64,000 nt of DNA from CAVRXQ01 sp963725215 (GCA_963725215.1 CAVRXQ010000006.1:62001-126000); one strand, 5' to 3'. Shown: positions 54,178 to 63,973, numbered from the stretch's first letter. The notes: generated by a model from the letters alone, not told the origin. A program made the numbers and translations.

Positions 54178-54647
54178 TTGAGAAAAGTCTCTCTCAAAAG
54201 CGGAGTCTTCGAGGGCGCTGAAGGGGTTCGGTCCCAGGACCCCTACACGTTCGGTCATGCGTTACCAGTCCCGATGTTTTCCACGAGCGAGGACGGGTCG
54301 CCTAGCACGGCGTCCAGGGCGGCCCAAAGCACCCTCCCACCAGCGGCGTAGGGGCTCTTTGAGATTGGTGTCAGGGTCGCCCAGGAGCGCTTCGGATGGA
54401 AGCCGCGAGCTTCTCAATCTCGGCTCGACGAAATGGAGCTTCACACGAGGAATCGGAATCGGGCAAAGGCGCTGGCGAGCATGCGCCCAAGTTTGCGTCA
54501 TGAATCAGATGGCCGCGCCGCCGTCTTCGTGCTAGTACCCGCCCGTCCACCTACTGACTACCTGGGTTGGCGCACTGCCACAAGTCAAAATGCGACCGGG
54601 CGAAAGAGCGGGATAAGGGGAGACCAAATGCGTGTTGCGGCGAGCGG
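54178..54647 (+). other. intergenic region right of the recombinase
   Basis: No convincing gene; open frames on both strands lack RBS and family resemblance. It may hold the right border of the island and the promoter of the permease gene. No tRNA gene or obvious direct repeat of an attachment site was seen. Confidence 0.4.
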
Positions 54648-57210
54648 ATGAGGCAGATCTTCGGCGTTGTGTGGTATCGATTCCGCGCCACGTCCCGCCG
54701 CCGGTGGCCTGGCTATCTAGCGATCGTGCTTCTTCTTGCGTTAGTAGGGGGATTGGCTCTTGGTTCTTTAGCTGGAGCCCGCCGAACGCAATCCTTCTAC
54801 CCGACCTACCTCGCCAACACCAACCCATCCGACCTCGTCGTTTCGCCAAATGTTCCAGGCGCCAGCACGTCCAATCTCGCTTACTCCACACGTCTCACGA
54901 GGGCGTTTGCCCGTTTGCCCGGCGTAAAGCACGTGGTCGACTCCACATATTTGCTCGTCGTCCCGCTTCGGAAAAACGGGACGCCGAATCCCGGAAGCTT
55001 TTCCGCCGGGGCGGCTCCGTTGGGAAGCGCCGATGGCGAGTTCTTCAGTCAGGACCGCGTCACTGTGATCACAGGCCGAATGCCCAATCTCGATCGCACG
55101 AACGAGTTCGTCACCGACGCATCACTCGCTCACCTGGCGGGTTGGCATGTCGGCGAAACCGTTCCTTTGGGCGCTTACACAGTTGACGAATTCAATTCCG
55201 CGGGCATTCCCACAGGTAAAGCAGTTCACCGTTTTGAAGAACAGCTCGTTGGAATCGTCGTATTCAACAACCATGCAGTCGTCCATGACGACGTCGATCA
55301 CTATGTTTCGGACGCACTCTTCACTCCCACGCTTACTCGGTCGCTGCTAAGAGATGGAAGCTTCTACCCATACTTCACTTACGGACTCAAACTCGATAAT
55401 GGAAGTCATGACGTATCTGCCGTGGAGCGAAAGGTCATCGGTCTCCTGCCAACAGGGACGACGTACCAGTTCTATGTTCCCGCCGTCGTCGAAGGAGAAG
55501 TCGAGAGGGCTATCAAGCCCGAATCGGTCGCGCTCGGAGTCTTGGAGCCGTCGCAGTACTCGCCACGCTACTGATCGCCACCCAGTTGATCGGACGCGAA
55601 CTGCGAGCGAATCTCGAAGACCTCGACGTGCTCCGTGCGCTCGGCGCCGATACGAAGATGACTCGGGCAGACGGGTTGTTCGGTGTCCTCGGAGCCGTGC
55701 TGGTTGGATCATTGCTGGCGGTAGGTGTTGCGATTGGGCTCTCGCCTCTTGCGCCGATCGGTGCGGGGCGAGCGAGGTCGATCCGACGCCGCAGATCTCG
55801 TTTGACTGGCCGGTGCTCGGTCTTGGGCTTTTCGTATTCGTCGCCGGACTCGGCGTGGTTACGCTCGCACTCGCCTATTTGCGATCGCCCGAGCGGACCG
55901 TTCGCACGTCAAGATCTCCAGCTCACCACGGTGGGCTCAAGACTCGTCGGCACAACCCTGTTCTCAGGGCTTCCCCCTCCGGCGAAGATTGGCGTCGGTT
56001 TCACGTTGGACCCGGGACACGGGTCGAACCTCGGTGCCGGTCCGTTCGGCTCTGCTCGGGACGGGGCTCGCGGTGCTCACCGTCGTGGCAACGCTTACCT
56101 TCGGGAGCAGCCTCAACTCTTCTGCTCTCATCCGGCGCTATACGGCTGGAACTGGAGCTATGCGCTGGAATCGGTGAGCGGCGGAAACGTTCCTCCACAG
56201 CTCGGCAGGTTGCTCAATCACGACCCAGCGGTCGCTGCCTGGAGCGAGTTCGGCTTTGCCAATGCGCAGATCGACGGGCAGACCGTTCCCATCTTGCTCG
56301 GGACCCCTCACGCCGAGCGTGGCGCCTCCGATTCTCTCGGGACACTCGATAGATGCCAACAACCAAATCGTGCTTGGAGCTGCGACGCTCGCACAGTTGC
56401 ATAAGCGGGTCGGTGAGACAGTGGTCGCGTCCTACGGAACGGGGAAGGATTATCCGGTTTACGTGCCTCCGACTCGACTTCTCATCGTGGGTACTGCGAC
56501 GATGCCTGCGATAGGAAATTCGGGGAGTTTGCACACCTCGATGGGCACCGGGGCACTTCTCTCGGTCGGCATCGAACCTGGCGTAATGAAGAAAGCATTG
56601 AGGAGCCCTTATCCGACCCTCAACGGAGGCCCCGCGGTCGTCGTGCGACTCAGAGGTCGGGCCAGTCCAGCAGTCGGCCTGGCATCGCTCCAGCGGATCG
56701 CTGACGATGGGACGAAGGACGAAGCAGCAGTTCCGAACGGCCAAGGTGGAGGCGTCATCGTCGTCTTGCCGGTGCAGCGTCCTGCCGAGATCGTCAATTA
56801 CCGGTCAATGGGCGCCACACCGACGGTCCTCGTTTCGGCCCTCACGCTCGGCCGCGATCGTCGCGCTCGGGCTCACCCTTGTCGCCTCGGTTCGACATCA
56901 CCGAAGAGAGTCTGCGCTATTGAAGACGCTCGGATTCACAAAGCGCCAGCTCGCCGCTACCACCGCTTGGCAAGCCTCGACTACCGCGGCAATCGGCACA
57001 ATCGTCGGTGTGCCGATTGGCATCATCCTCGGTCGGTGGCTGTGGATCCTCTTTGCCCACAGCATTAACGCCGTACCGGACCCCACGGTGCCGACGATTT
57101 CCATCACACTCGTCGCAATCGGCGCCCTTGTCCTCACGAACGTCATCGCGCTTTTCCCTGGCCTCATCGCAGCACGGACCCGCGTCGCGTTGCTTCTCCG
57201 AGCCGAGTAA
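54648..57210 (+). pseudogene. FtsX-like ABC transporter permease, interrupted by several frameshifts
   Basis: An MacB/FtsX-type permease of about 860 residues can be followed through all three frames. It has an N-terminal membrane segment (YLAIVLLLALVGGLALGSL), a large periplasmic domain, a membrane block with LIGRELRANLEDLDVLRALG, a second soluble domain, and a C-terminal block ESALLKTLGFTKRQLAATTA with three more segments. Frame changes occur near 55546, 55775, 55905, 56025, 56140, 56330 and 56850. At several (55546, 55775, 56850) one added G restores the frame, so sequence error is more likely than decay. No ATPase gene is adjacent. Confidence 0.8.
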
Positions 57211-57351
57211 CAACCCGCTTCAAATGCAGCGCTACGACCACGATTGATAGCGACAGCAGTAACAGCGGCACTGTCAATGTGCCGGCATGCCGTCATCACC
57301 GGGCTTCTCGATCCCGGAATGGTCACAACGTCTCCGTCGTAATCTGACCTT

Positions 57352-58134
57352 GTGTTCGAGCGATTTACCGATCGAGCCCGAAAGGTCCTCGTCCTGGCTC
57401 AAGAGGAAGCTCGCCTTTTAGGTCACAGCTTTGTGGGAACCGAGCACATCCTTCTCGGACTAATCCACGAAGGCGACGGCATCGCCGCTCAAGCGCTTGA
57501 GTCATTCGGCATCAGCCTCGAAGCGGTCCGAGCAAAAGTGGACGAGACGATTGGACCGGCTCCGACGGCGGCGTCCGGTGATACGCCCTTCACGCCACGA
57601 GCAAAGAAAGTCCTCGAACTCTCGCTGCGAGAAGCGCTGCAGCTCGGGCACAACTACATCGGTACTGAGCACATTCTCCTGGGACTCGTCCGAGAAGGAG
57701 AGGGGGTTGCCGCCCAGGTGCTGCAGAGCCTTGGAGCGGACCTTCCGGTTGTGCGAGAGGCGGTTATCTCGCAGCTCTCTGGTTACCAGGGGAATCAACG
57801 GTTCGAATCATTCGGCCAAGGACCGTTACCGAACCTTTCCAACTACGGAGGTCCATTGGCCTCGTCACCCGATCAAGGTCATCGGTGGACCAACACAAGC
57901 CCTGACCTCAGAGGGCGTCACTTTTCGAGTTGTCGGAGTCTTCCTCTACGACGACGGCATTGAAGTCGCATGGCGCATCTCCGGTGTTCCGGAAGCTCTC
58001 TTCGAACTCTTCGAAGATGCGACGATCGCTCGCCCTATCCCCTCTTCGCAGGACCGGTGGCGGTTCGAGTTCCGAGCCGGGCAGACTCGTTTTCCAACGC
58101 CGCATTTTCAAAAGCGGTAGACGTGCGGTTCTGA
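57352..58134 (+). CDS. Clp N-domain protein without ATPase (frameshifted)
   Basis: Residues 1-150 contain two Clp N repeats (FTDRARKVLVLAQEEARLLG and FTPRAKKVLELSLREALQLG, each with GTEHILLGL), as in ClpC N domains, but no AAA module follows. The first frame runs into unrelated residues after about 57870; continuing one base on gives IKVIGGPTQALTSEGVTFRV, and near 58015 adding one G (GCGGAC for GCGAC) restores DDRSPYPLFAGPVAVRVPSR and a stop at 58134. Repaired length is about 260 aa. It may be an adaptor or substrate-binding relative of ClpC. Starts at GTG 57352. Confidence 0.78.
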
Positions 58135-58382
58135 ATAGGAGGGTTGATTTTCGCCGAGGCGTTCCCCGTGGCATCGACAACGCATATCTGAAGATTTCCG
58201 TTGATCGCAATGCAATTACATCTCGGTACTTGGTCAATTCGAACCACAAGAGGGTTGCGAGCTGGCTGGGCGGTCGTATTTCGTTCCCGAGACGGCTGAG
58301 GAGGAACGACTCCTAATGATGCCGAAGGTGTTGACGGTTCAGTGGCGAGGACGGATCGATCGGGATCGAACCTTTACGGTCG
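58135..58382 (+). other. short region without a supported gene
   Basis: Open frames here are fragments; given the indels nearby, a damaged gene cannot be excluded, but none is recognisable. Confidence 0.3.
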
Positions 58383-58550
58383 ATGCCGACGCCCGTAGGT
58401 CCCGCATCTCGGGACCCGAACGATCCCGATCTTTGGGACTGGGGCGATGATGACGAGTATCTTCCTCGACGCAGACATCCTTGGGGTGCCGTGATCGCCG
58501 TAATCATCGTGATTTCGCTTGTGCTCTTATTGCTCGCCAGCGTTTTGTAA
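58383..58550 (+). CDS. 55-aa single-span membrane protein
   Basis: From ATG 58383: a hydrophilic, acidic half with DPNDPDLWDWGDDDEYLP, a basic RRRHPW stop-transfer signal, then one transmembrane helix (AVIAVIIVISLVLLLLASVL) ending at the stop. This layout suits a tail-anchored microprotein with its N terminus inside. Function unknown. Confidence 0.6.
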   Translation: MPTPVGPASRDPNDPDLWDWGDDDEYLPRRRHPWGAVIAVIIVISLVLLLLASVL

Positions 58551-58740
58551 TCCATCGAGCGAGCTGTTTCAATCCGTGATGCTGCGATACGTGACTGTCC
58601 CGCCACGTAGCGAGATTGATGCGTATGCGTCTCTCTGGTCGTACCGGATCGATTCAGTATTGACGAGTTCTCTGCGACCTCACCAAATAGTTGAGGTGTG
58701 CGGAGGACGATGTGAACGACGGCCGAGGATGTGAATCACG

Positions 58741-58922
58741 ATGCACACCTTCTGCGTCATCTGCGGAACGAAGACTTTGCCGAGGGCGGCTGGTTCTGTC
58801 ACGAATGCGGGCGCTCGTCTACCACCGAGACAGATCAACCTGCTGCCGTCGATTCGTCCGAGTATGCAACTCCGGGTGACCCCGACTGGGACTGCACCGC
58901 TATCCGAAGCACGACCTCATAG
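58741..58922 (+). CDS. zinc-ribbon microprotein (one-base frameshift)
   Basis: ATG 58741 begins MHTFCVICG; the partner knuckle EGGWFCHECGRSS lies in the next frame. Adding one G to the GG run at about 58772 (TGC-GGG-AAC) joins them into a 60-aa protein with two CxxC knuckles and an acidic C-terminal tail. A small zinc-binding protein of unknown role. Confidence 0.65.
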
Positions 58923-59249
58923 ATCGTTCCTTTTGCGCATCCTCCCGAGCTAGGACGAATTCGTGTCAACCGCCGATGAATTGGAAAGTTTGAACACCTG
59001 CGAGAACGAGGGATGCTCGGACATTGCGACTTGTGAAGCTCTTCGAAGTGCACACTCGAAGACGAAGGCGTTATCGCTTCGACGAGGAAATGCTGCTGTT
59101 GATCAGCACGCCACCCACGGGCGGGAGCAGCTACCAAAAGAGTCGCCAGGGTGAGACGGCTGCGCCTCACGTCAAAAATGATGCCATCACGCCGCAGGGG
59201 TCGAAGTTCACGTGATCGGCGAGGTCTCGCTATTTAACTGCTCGGCTGT
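58923..59249 (+). other. region with only doubtful short frames
   Basis: A frame from GTG 58963 (STADELESLNTCENEGC) and another from ATG 59024 (RLVKLFEVHTRRRRRYRFDE) overlap and could be parts of one gene broken by an indel, but I could not join them convincingly. Confidence 0.3.
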
Positions 59250-59816
59250 TTAGGGCGACAACGCCGGACAACCAACAGAACCGGCTTCGATCGTGCCGAT
59301 GCGGGCGTCCGGTCGGTTCGCTTCATCGGTCAAGAACCCGTCGATCATTCCTGACGGGGTCCTTGCGAACCAGCTCCCTCCTTGGGCGAGCGAGGTGCGG
59401 AAGTCTCGTCCATATGTTCGGCGGGCTTCGGCGAGCGTGTCCCCGATGCGCAGTCCTTTTGCCATCATGATGTTTGCGCTCTTCGGAAAACCTCTGTTCG
59501 GTCTGCTCGTGCTGTACCCGACGAAAAGCCGGTGAAAAAAGTAAGCAGTCATCGTCGGCCAGTCGAGGAAGGCGTCGACGTTGCAGATGTTCGTTTTCCG
59601 TACCGAGGTGGTCGGTTTACCAAGCACCTTTTCAAGATTGGAAATAGCGGTCTTCTCGGTCTGCCCGAAATGCACCGTCTCAATTCCGTTGCCGAAAAGA
59701 ACGATCGGTTTACTCGATGCTGAGGCTGACGTGCAGCCAACGCTGAAAATCAAAACGAATGCAGCGGCAAAAAGCAGTGATCGTGATCGCAGCATTTTCA
59801 CTGAGCAGCGGCGCAT
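59250..59816 (-). CDS. predicted lipoprotein of unknown function
   Basis: 188 aa. A hydrophobic signal ends in a lipobox (FSVGC, Cys28), so it is lipid-anchored outside the membrane. The mature protein has GNGIETVHFGQTEKTAISNL and GLRIGDTLAEARRTYGRDF, the two half-repeats seen in many small actinobacterial proteins of this type. Cysteines at two later sites may pair. A start at 59795 is also possible. Confidence 0.77.
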   Translation of the reverse strand: MRRCSVKMLRSRSLLFAAAFVLIFSVGCTSASASSKPIVLFGNGIETVHFGQTEKTAISNLEKVLGKPTTSVRKTNICNVDAFLDWPTMTAYFFHRLFVGYSTSRPNRGFPKSANIMMAKGLRIGDTLAEARRTYGRDFRTSLAQGGSWFARTPSGMIDGFLTDEANRPDARIGTIEAGSVGCPALSP

Positions 59817-59890
59817 ACAGCATCAGCCGATTTCACGACGCAGATCGTAATGAGGCGTGTGGCTCAAGCATCGCCGCAGCGAACGCTTCA

Positions 59891-59930
59891 GCCGCCAGTC
59901 GGAGATTGTGGAAGTCGGCCCTCCGATTCC
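59891..59930. repeat. repeat family D, copy 1
   Basis: GCCGCCAGTCGGAGATTGTG followed by GAAGTCGGCCCTCCGATTCC. It shares nearly all positions with copy 2 at 61231 and is recognisable at 62540. It is in the gap between two reverse genes. Confidence 0.7.
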
Positions 59931-59991
59931 TTGTCGACGCCAATCTCGACCTCGATGTGCCGGTGATTGCTCAAAGCACGTTCATCCGGCG

Positions 59992-60528
59992 CTAGCACGA
60001 CGTGTACTTGTCTCGAAATTCCGACACCGTGAGCGAAGCAAGATCTTGCTCAATGCTCGATCGCAACTCGTCAAGCTCTGTTCGGTACGTGATTCCTTTC
60101 CACTGATGCACGACGGCGCCGGATTCCTTCTCGACAACTAACAAATCAATCGTGGCCCCGACGGATTCGGGAAGTTCTCCACTCGCAAGAGAGAAGGCCG
60201 TATAGAGAATGGTCTTACCTGTCGCCTTGAGATCCGATTCCGTTACCTCCTGAATCTCATAAACGGACCCAGCGATCGATTCGGTTTTGAGCTGCCAGAG
60301 GTACTCACTCTTGTTTGCATCAAAGTCAGCTCTTGAAAGGCTGCCAGCGTCGACCTGGTCGGCGAGAGCAGCCAGGGCGTTCGCCATGAGGTCACGTTCT
60401 TCGAGATCACCGCTCCGATCGGCTTCGGCGATCGCCTCACGTAGTGTGCACAGCTCTGTATATGTCAAATAGCCCCTCCGATAGAGCTTTTCTAATATGC
60501 GCACTTCGTTGTCAGCGAGCTCACTCAC
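59992..60528 (-). CDS. protein of unknown function
   Basis: 178 aa, soluble and acidic. Helical N-terminal half (VRILEKLYRRGYLTYTELCT ...) and a mixed second half ending DELRSSIEQDLASLTVSEF. No family recognised, no signal peptide. The frame is clean, unlike many neighbours. It starts at GTG 60528. Confidence 0.6.
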   Translation of the reverse strand: MSELADNEVRILEKLYRRGYLTYTELCTLREAIAEADRSGDLEERDLMANALAALADQVDAGSLSRADFDANKSEYLWQLKTESIAGSVYEIQEVTESDLKATGKTILYTAFSLASGELPESVGATIDLLVVEKESGAVVHQWKGITYRTELDELRSSIEQDLASLTVSEFRDKYTSC

Positions 60529-60566
60529 AGAACAAATTTAACGGGCGACGACGTGCGTTCTAATCG

Positions 60567-60612
60567 ACGATGCAGTTGCGGGTGCTGTGTTACAGGGGGC
60601 GCACCCGCCGCT
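60567..60612. repeat. repeat family C, copy 1
   Basis: CGATGCAGTTGCGGGTGCTG and TGTTACAGGGGGCGCACCCG. GCGGGTGC and GCACCCGC are perfect 8-bp inverted arms, so the unit can fold as a hairpin. Copy 2 is at 61673. Confidence 0.65.
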
Positions 60613-60697
60613 TCGCGAAACCGCGCGGGGAACGCTTTATGGTTTGCTGCGGAATGACGTTTAAGGACGACGTGCACACCATCCGTTCCTTGGGTTC

Positions 60698-61130
60698 ATG
60701 CAGGCCAACGAGCCGGTAGGAATCCCGCGGGTCCTCGGCGTGGCGAAGACGCCAGATCTGGTGGCAGGTCTTCTGCTGGTCAGTCTTAATTCTTCCGTAT
60801 CTCGGGTTCGCCGCGGCAGGAACGACTTGGAAGCACTCGGTTGCTTTTGGATTCATAACCGGACCGGGGATTCTCGGAGGAACTTTCGGTCTGGCAGAGC
60901 TGCTAGTGCCGAGCGAGTTCTTGCGCTGGCGAGCCCGCCAAACTGACGGCGCACCCGAGGCTTTTGCTCGAGTGGGATCAGCGTTCGATCGAGTGCTGTT
61001 GCCAGAGGAGCGTTCTCGATCTGCGAGCCGGTATCTAAAGCTCCGATTGTTCGGACTAGCGCTCTTGGTTTTCTTGGCGGCCGTAGAGCTGGGAGTTGCG
61101 GCAATTTTTGTCGCCTTGGGCTTCATCTAG
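60698..61130 (+). CDS. small membrane protein, frameshifted near its start
   Basis: ATG 60698 starts QANEPVGIPRVLGVAKTP; near 60750 the next frame continues with membrane-like sequence IWWQVFCWSVLILPYLGFAA and GPGILGGTFGLAELL, then a charged loop and a last transmembrane helix (GLALLVFLAAVELGVAAIFV). The second frame has no start of its own between its upstream stop (60717) and GTG 60906. Repaired it would be about 144 aa with three segments. Function unknown. Confidence 0.55.
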
Positions 61131-61230
61131 CCCGAACCCGATTTCACCCTGACCTGAGGCAACCCGGAACGGATCGTTGGAGCTTTGCTCCTGTCCCTGA
61201 ACGCCGGTTCCGTCTGCGTCCAGCGCCGAA

Positions 61231-61270
61231 TCCGCCAGTCGGAGATTGTTGAAGTCGGCCCCCCGACCCC
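61231..61270. repeat. repeat family D, copy 2
   Basis: TCCGCCAGTCGGAGATTGTT and GAAGTCGGCCCCCCGACCCC. GAACGCCGGTT lies about 30 bases to the left, as CAACGCCGGTT does for copy 3. Confidence 0.7.
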
Positions 61271-61303
61271 TGGTGCCGAATCGCCATCTGCTGTCGGTGC
61301 TGC

Positions 61304-61576
61304 GTGCCTCTGCGGCATGATCTTCTTCTGGACGCCGTAAACCAAGTTCGGGCCTCACTCGCTGCGGGCGACACGGCGGACGAGGTCGCTCGGACTTTGG
61401 TCGTTGACCAACAGGTGAGCGCCATCGAGGCGATCAAAGCGTTGCGAGCAGGCGGAAACATGAGCCTCGGCGATGCGAAGGAAATCGTTCACCGGAACCT
61501 CTCACCCGAGCGTCAAGCATCTGCCGAACGGTTGTGGGATGAGGCGATTGCTGCGCTAGAGCACGAAGAGGACTGA
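61304..61576 (+). CDS. small protein with an L7/L12-C-terminal-like motif
   Basis: 90 aa. The segment AIKALRAGGNMSLGDAKEIV resembles the end of ribosomal protein L7/L12 and other small alpha/beta helical-hairpin proteins. The first residues overlap a possible indel, so the start (GTG 61304) is uncertain. Function unknown. Confidence 0.5.
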   Translation: MPLRHDLLLDAVNQVRASLAAGDTADEVARTLVVDQQVSAIEAIKALRAGGNMSLGDAKEIVHRNLSPERQASAERLWDEAIAALEHEED

Positions 61577-61672
61577 CCGCCGCCCAGCGAAGTGCCGGTC
61601 GGAGTCACTCCTTGCATTTCGACGTATCAATCGCCACTGGTTGCCAGCAAAACGTGCGAGTCCATCTGCAGA

Positions 61673-61720
61673 CCGATGCAGTTAATGGGGCTGTGTTACA
61701 GCGGGCGCACCCGCCGCTCA
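61673..61720. repeat. repeat family C, copy 2
   Basis: CCGATGCAGTTAATGGGGCT and GTGTTACAGCGGGCGCACCC. Same order as copy 1; the left arm of the hairpin has diverged, but CTGT-GTT-ACAG is kept. Confidence 0.65.
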
Positions 61721-61817
61721 TCGAGTGCCCACCAATGGCACTTTTGCGGATAATCCGTCACCGAATCCGCGCCTAGTCAGAGCTGGAAATATTTGAGCGT
61801 AACTGAGCCAGAAGAAA

Positions 61818-62493
61818 TGAGCATCGAGGAAGCACTCGAAAGTTTGACCGACACGGCCCGCGCGCTACCCGGATCGTTCTCCGCCCGAGATGGGGCTTTG
61901 GTATTACCCGGGCGTCGTGGTTGACACGAAATGGGCCTGTGACGTCGAGGGTGACTTTTACGGGACGAGCTTTCGAGTTTGGGCGCATCGCCCCAGCAGG
62001 CGATTCGATTAGCGATCGACGGGGCGTGGAGGCACGTTCCGAATGGCGGAGACACGCAAGTTGAGGTCGCCTCCGAGTGGTACTGGAGGGATGCGTGGAT
62101 GCTCGCCAGCGTCTTCCTAGCCGGGGGAGGCTCGGACGCCGACCTTGTTAGCGTACTCGGCAGGCAACGCGCCGCTCCAGCACGCCCTCCGTGTTCATGA
62201 GCTGCGAGGAACTGGCTTGGGCGGCCTCCCGTCTAACTCAATCGGGGTTGCTCCGCGTATCAAACGGGGTCTTCACGCCCAATGTTCGAGCCGCGGAACT
62301 CTGGGCGGCAGTGATCGACGACCACACGACCTTGCGGGGAGCAGGATTTACACGACGCCTCTTGCTCGCGATGCAGCCCTCCGAACCTGCGACCGGCGAG
62401 GTCGGGCCGCGTGGGAAGCTCTCTGACCGTGACTATCTGCTGGCGATGCAGGTGCACATCGAAAGGACCTTGCGCATCACCGACGGGTTGTAG
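61818..62493 (+). pseudogene. one or two small genes interrupted by indels
   Basis: Three frames join plausibly: SIEEALESLTDTARALPGSF from ATG 61818; GLWYYPGVVVDTKWACDVEG and GDFYGTSFRVWA; then SPQQAIRLAIDGAWRHVPNG, with one added G (GCGGCA for GCGCA, about 61981) linking the last two. From about 62090 a second protein, ending at 62493, shows DAWMLASVFLAGG, NAPLQHA and VFMSCEELAWAASRLTQSGL (winged-helix-like), again in three frames. Functions unknown. Confidence 0.5.
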
Positions 62494-62539
62494 GACAGGC
62501 TGACACCCAACGCCGGTTAGGTCCAGGCCCACGGCTCGA

Positions 62540-62580
62540 GCCGCCAAGTCGCAGGTGCATAGTGGAAGTCGGCCCACCGA
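62540..62580. repeat. repeat family D, copy 3
   Basis: GCCGCCAAGTCGCAGGTGCA and then TAGTGGAAGTCGGCCCACCG. More diverged than copies 1 and 2 but in the same order, directly after the stop of the winged-helix-like gene. Confidence 0.6.
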
Positions 62581-62635
62581 CCTGAACCCCCACGGTCTCG
62601 TCAACGATCCATATAAGCGACGCTTCTCACCACGA

Positions 62636-62852
62636 TTATTCGCCGCCCTCGTACTTGAACAACACCTGACTCTGGCTCTGTAAGCCTTTACATGTCCGTC
62701 CTCGATTTGAAGGTCGAGTTCGGCAACTTCGGCGATGCGAAGATCCAGCGCAACGACTTGGCGGCTTGCGCCACTGCCGCGCTAGCAGCCTTATTCCAGG
62801 ATTCTTCGCTAGTGCCAACGAGTTCGATGACCTTATACACACTTTCGGCCAT
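62636..62852 (-). CDS. dodecin (two single-base deletions)
   Basis: Small flavin-binding storage protein. From ATG 62852 (GAGAGGAG upstream) the reading is AESVYKVIELVGTSEESWNK up to SLRW; one base lost in the CC run near 62745 leads to DLRIAEVAELDLQIEDGHVK and AYRARV; one more lost near 62668 leads to QVLFKYEGGE and the stop. With both restored it is a normal 72-aa dodecin. The perfect fit on both sides of each gap argues for consensus errors. Confidence 0.85.
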
Positions 62853-63012
62853 TCTCGACTCCTCTCTCGTGGGGCGTCGGGTTCGAGACCTGTTTCGCGG
62901 CCCTCCTCCTGTCTTTCACTTATCTGGAGCGCCCTTTGACAACCCGTGATCGATTCACGCGAATCGTTTCAAATCAGAGCGGTTCAGACCCCAAGCGCAG
63001 CGGCTGCCCGCT

Positions 63013-63394
63013 CTAATCGACGGTCGGCACCCAAAGGATCATGCCGTAGTGTCCCGAACCGTCGCAGACGGCGGCCGCCGCCGTAGTGGTCACTCCACCT
63101 GCAGCAAGCTTCATCGCCGTCGCCTCTACTGCCCCGATGCGGTCGTCTCCTTGAACAAGGAATGCGGCTTCGTGTCGCTTAGGGTGAGGCCGGGTCGCTC
63201 GGCAGCCTCGCGCAACACAGCGGGATCCGCGGGCACAAGATCGATCTGTGACCGACCGCCCTCGACCGGGAATCCGAGGTAGGCGAGCAGGTTCGCGTCG
63301 CTTCTTTCAGCGTCGAAAAGACCCACTCGCCCTCTCCTGGAGTGTCTGGGACCGTCACGTAGTAGTAGTCGACGCGTAGTACCGTATCGGCCAT
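63013..63394 (-). CDS. ACT-domain-like protein (two single-base deletions)
   Basis: From ATG 63394 (GGAGAGGGGG upstream): ADTVLRVDYYYVTVPDTPGE, then VFSTLKEA. Restoring one base near 63300 gives DANLLAYLGFPVEGGRSQID, and one near 63166 gives KPAFLVQGDDRIGAVEATAM, ending SGHYGMILWVPTVD at 63013. The repaired 127-aa protein has two ACT-like halves. Proteins of this form are frequent in actinobacteria, with unknown role. Confidence 0.75.
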
Positions 63395-63622
63395 CAAAGT
63401 CCCCCTCTCCTAGCTCCTTCTGATCCGCGAACCATACGCCCACACTCGACGTCCATATCCAACACACGGGCGAGGTCACGGGATTCAGTTCGTGGCAGCC
63501 TTGAAGAACGGAAAGGAAGGCGTCAGATTACGCCACGGTCTTCCGTGTTCGATCCCCGGCAGCCGGTTGTCAGAACGGACCTCGGCCCCTGAACAAGTGC
63601 CCAGCCAAGAACGGAGCGCCGA

Positions 63623-63973
63623 TCAGAGCACCGGCTTTGACGGCGTTCTCGTTTCGGCGAGTCGCAACATCTGATCGATTGCGTTCAACTCTTCAAAGCT
63701 GGGGGCACGGCCGTATTGCTGTCGGAACTGCGCAGCGATCTCGGCGGGCGTCGGAATTGGTTGCACAGCTTGACGGGTCGCTCGTGCGGCTAGGCCGGAA
63801 TATTTCCAAACGGCGATTATGAACCAGTAGCCGAAGAAGATCACAGCCGACCAACCACCGATCTCGCCGCTCCTGGGTGTGCTTTTCGCAGCGCCGTAAA
63901 TCATCAGCATGATTAGAGCGACGCTGATGAACTTCGAAAATCGGACGAAGCGCTCGTGTCTTCTGTTTTTCAT
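63623..63973 (-). CDS. small membrane protein of unknown function
   Basis: 116 aa. Two hydrophobic segments (about 15-30 and 42-58) follow a basic N terminus; the C-terminal half is soluble and contains TPAEIAAQFRQQYGRAPSFE and then ELNAIDQML. No family recognised. GAAGAGG lies before ATG 63973. The frame is intact. Confidence 0.65.
   Translation of the reverse strand: MKNRRHERFVRFSKFISVALIMLMIYGAAKSTPRSGEIGGWSAVIFFGYWFIIAVWKYSGLAARATRQAVQPIPTPAEIAAQFRQQYGRAPSFEELNAIDQMLRLAETRTPSKPVL

Noticed and set aside
60590..61126. 178-codon reverse frame opposite the small membrane protein
   Set aside because: Lys/Ser/Arg-rich without motifs; the plus strand gives membrane helices with a clear topology.
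61777..62055. Reverse frame near the C-terminal repeats
   Set aside because: Opposite a plus-strand frame with better amino-acid composition; no start or RBS.
63520..63570. tRNA-like T-arm (GTGTTCGATCCCCGG)
   Set aside because: No acceptor, D or anticodon stem can be built around it; probably chance.
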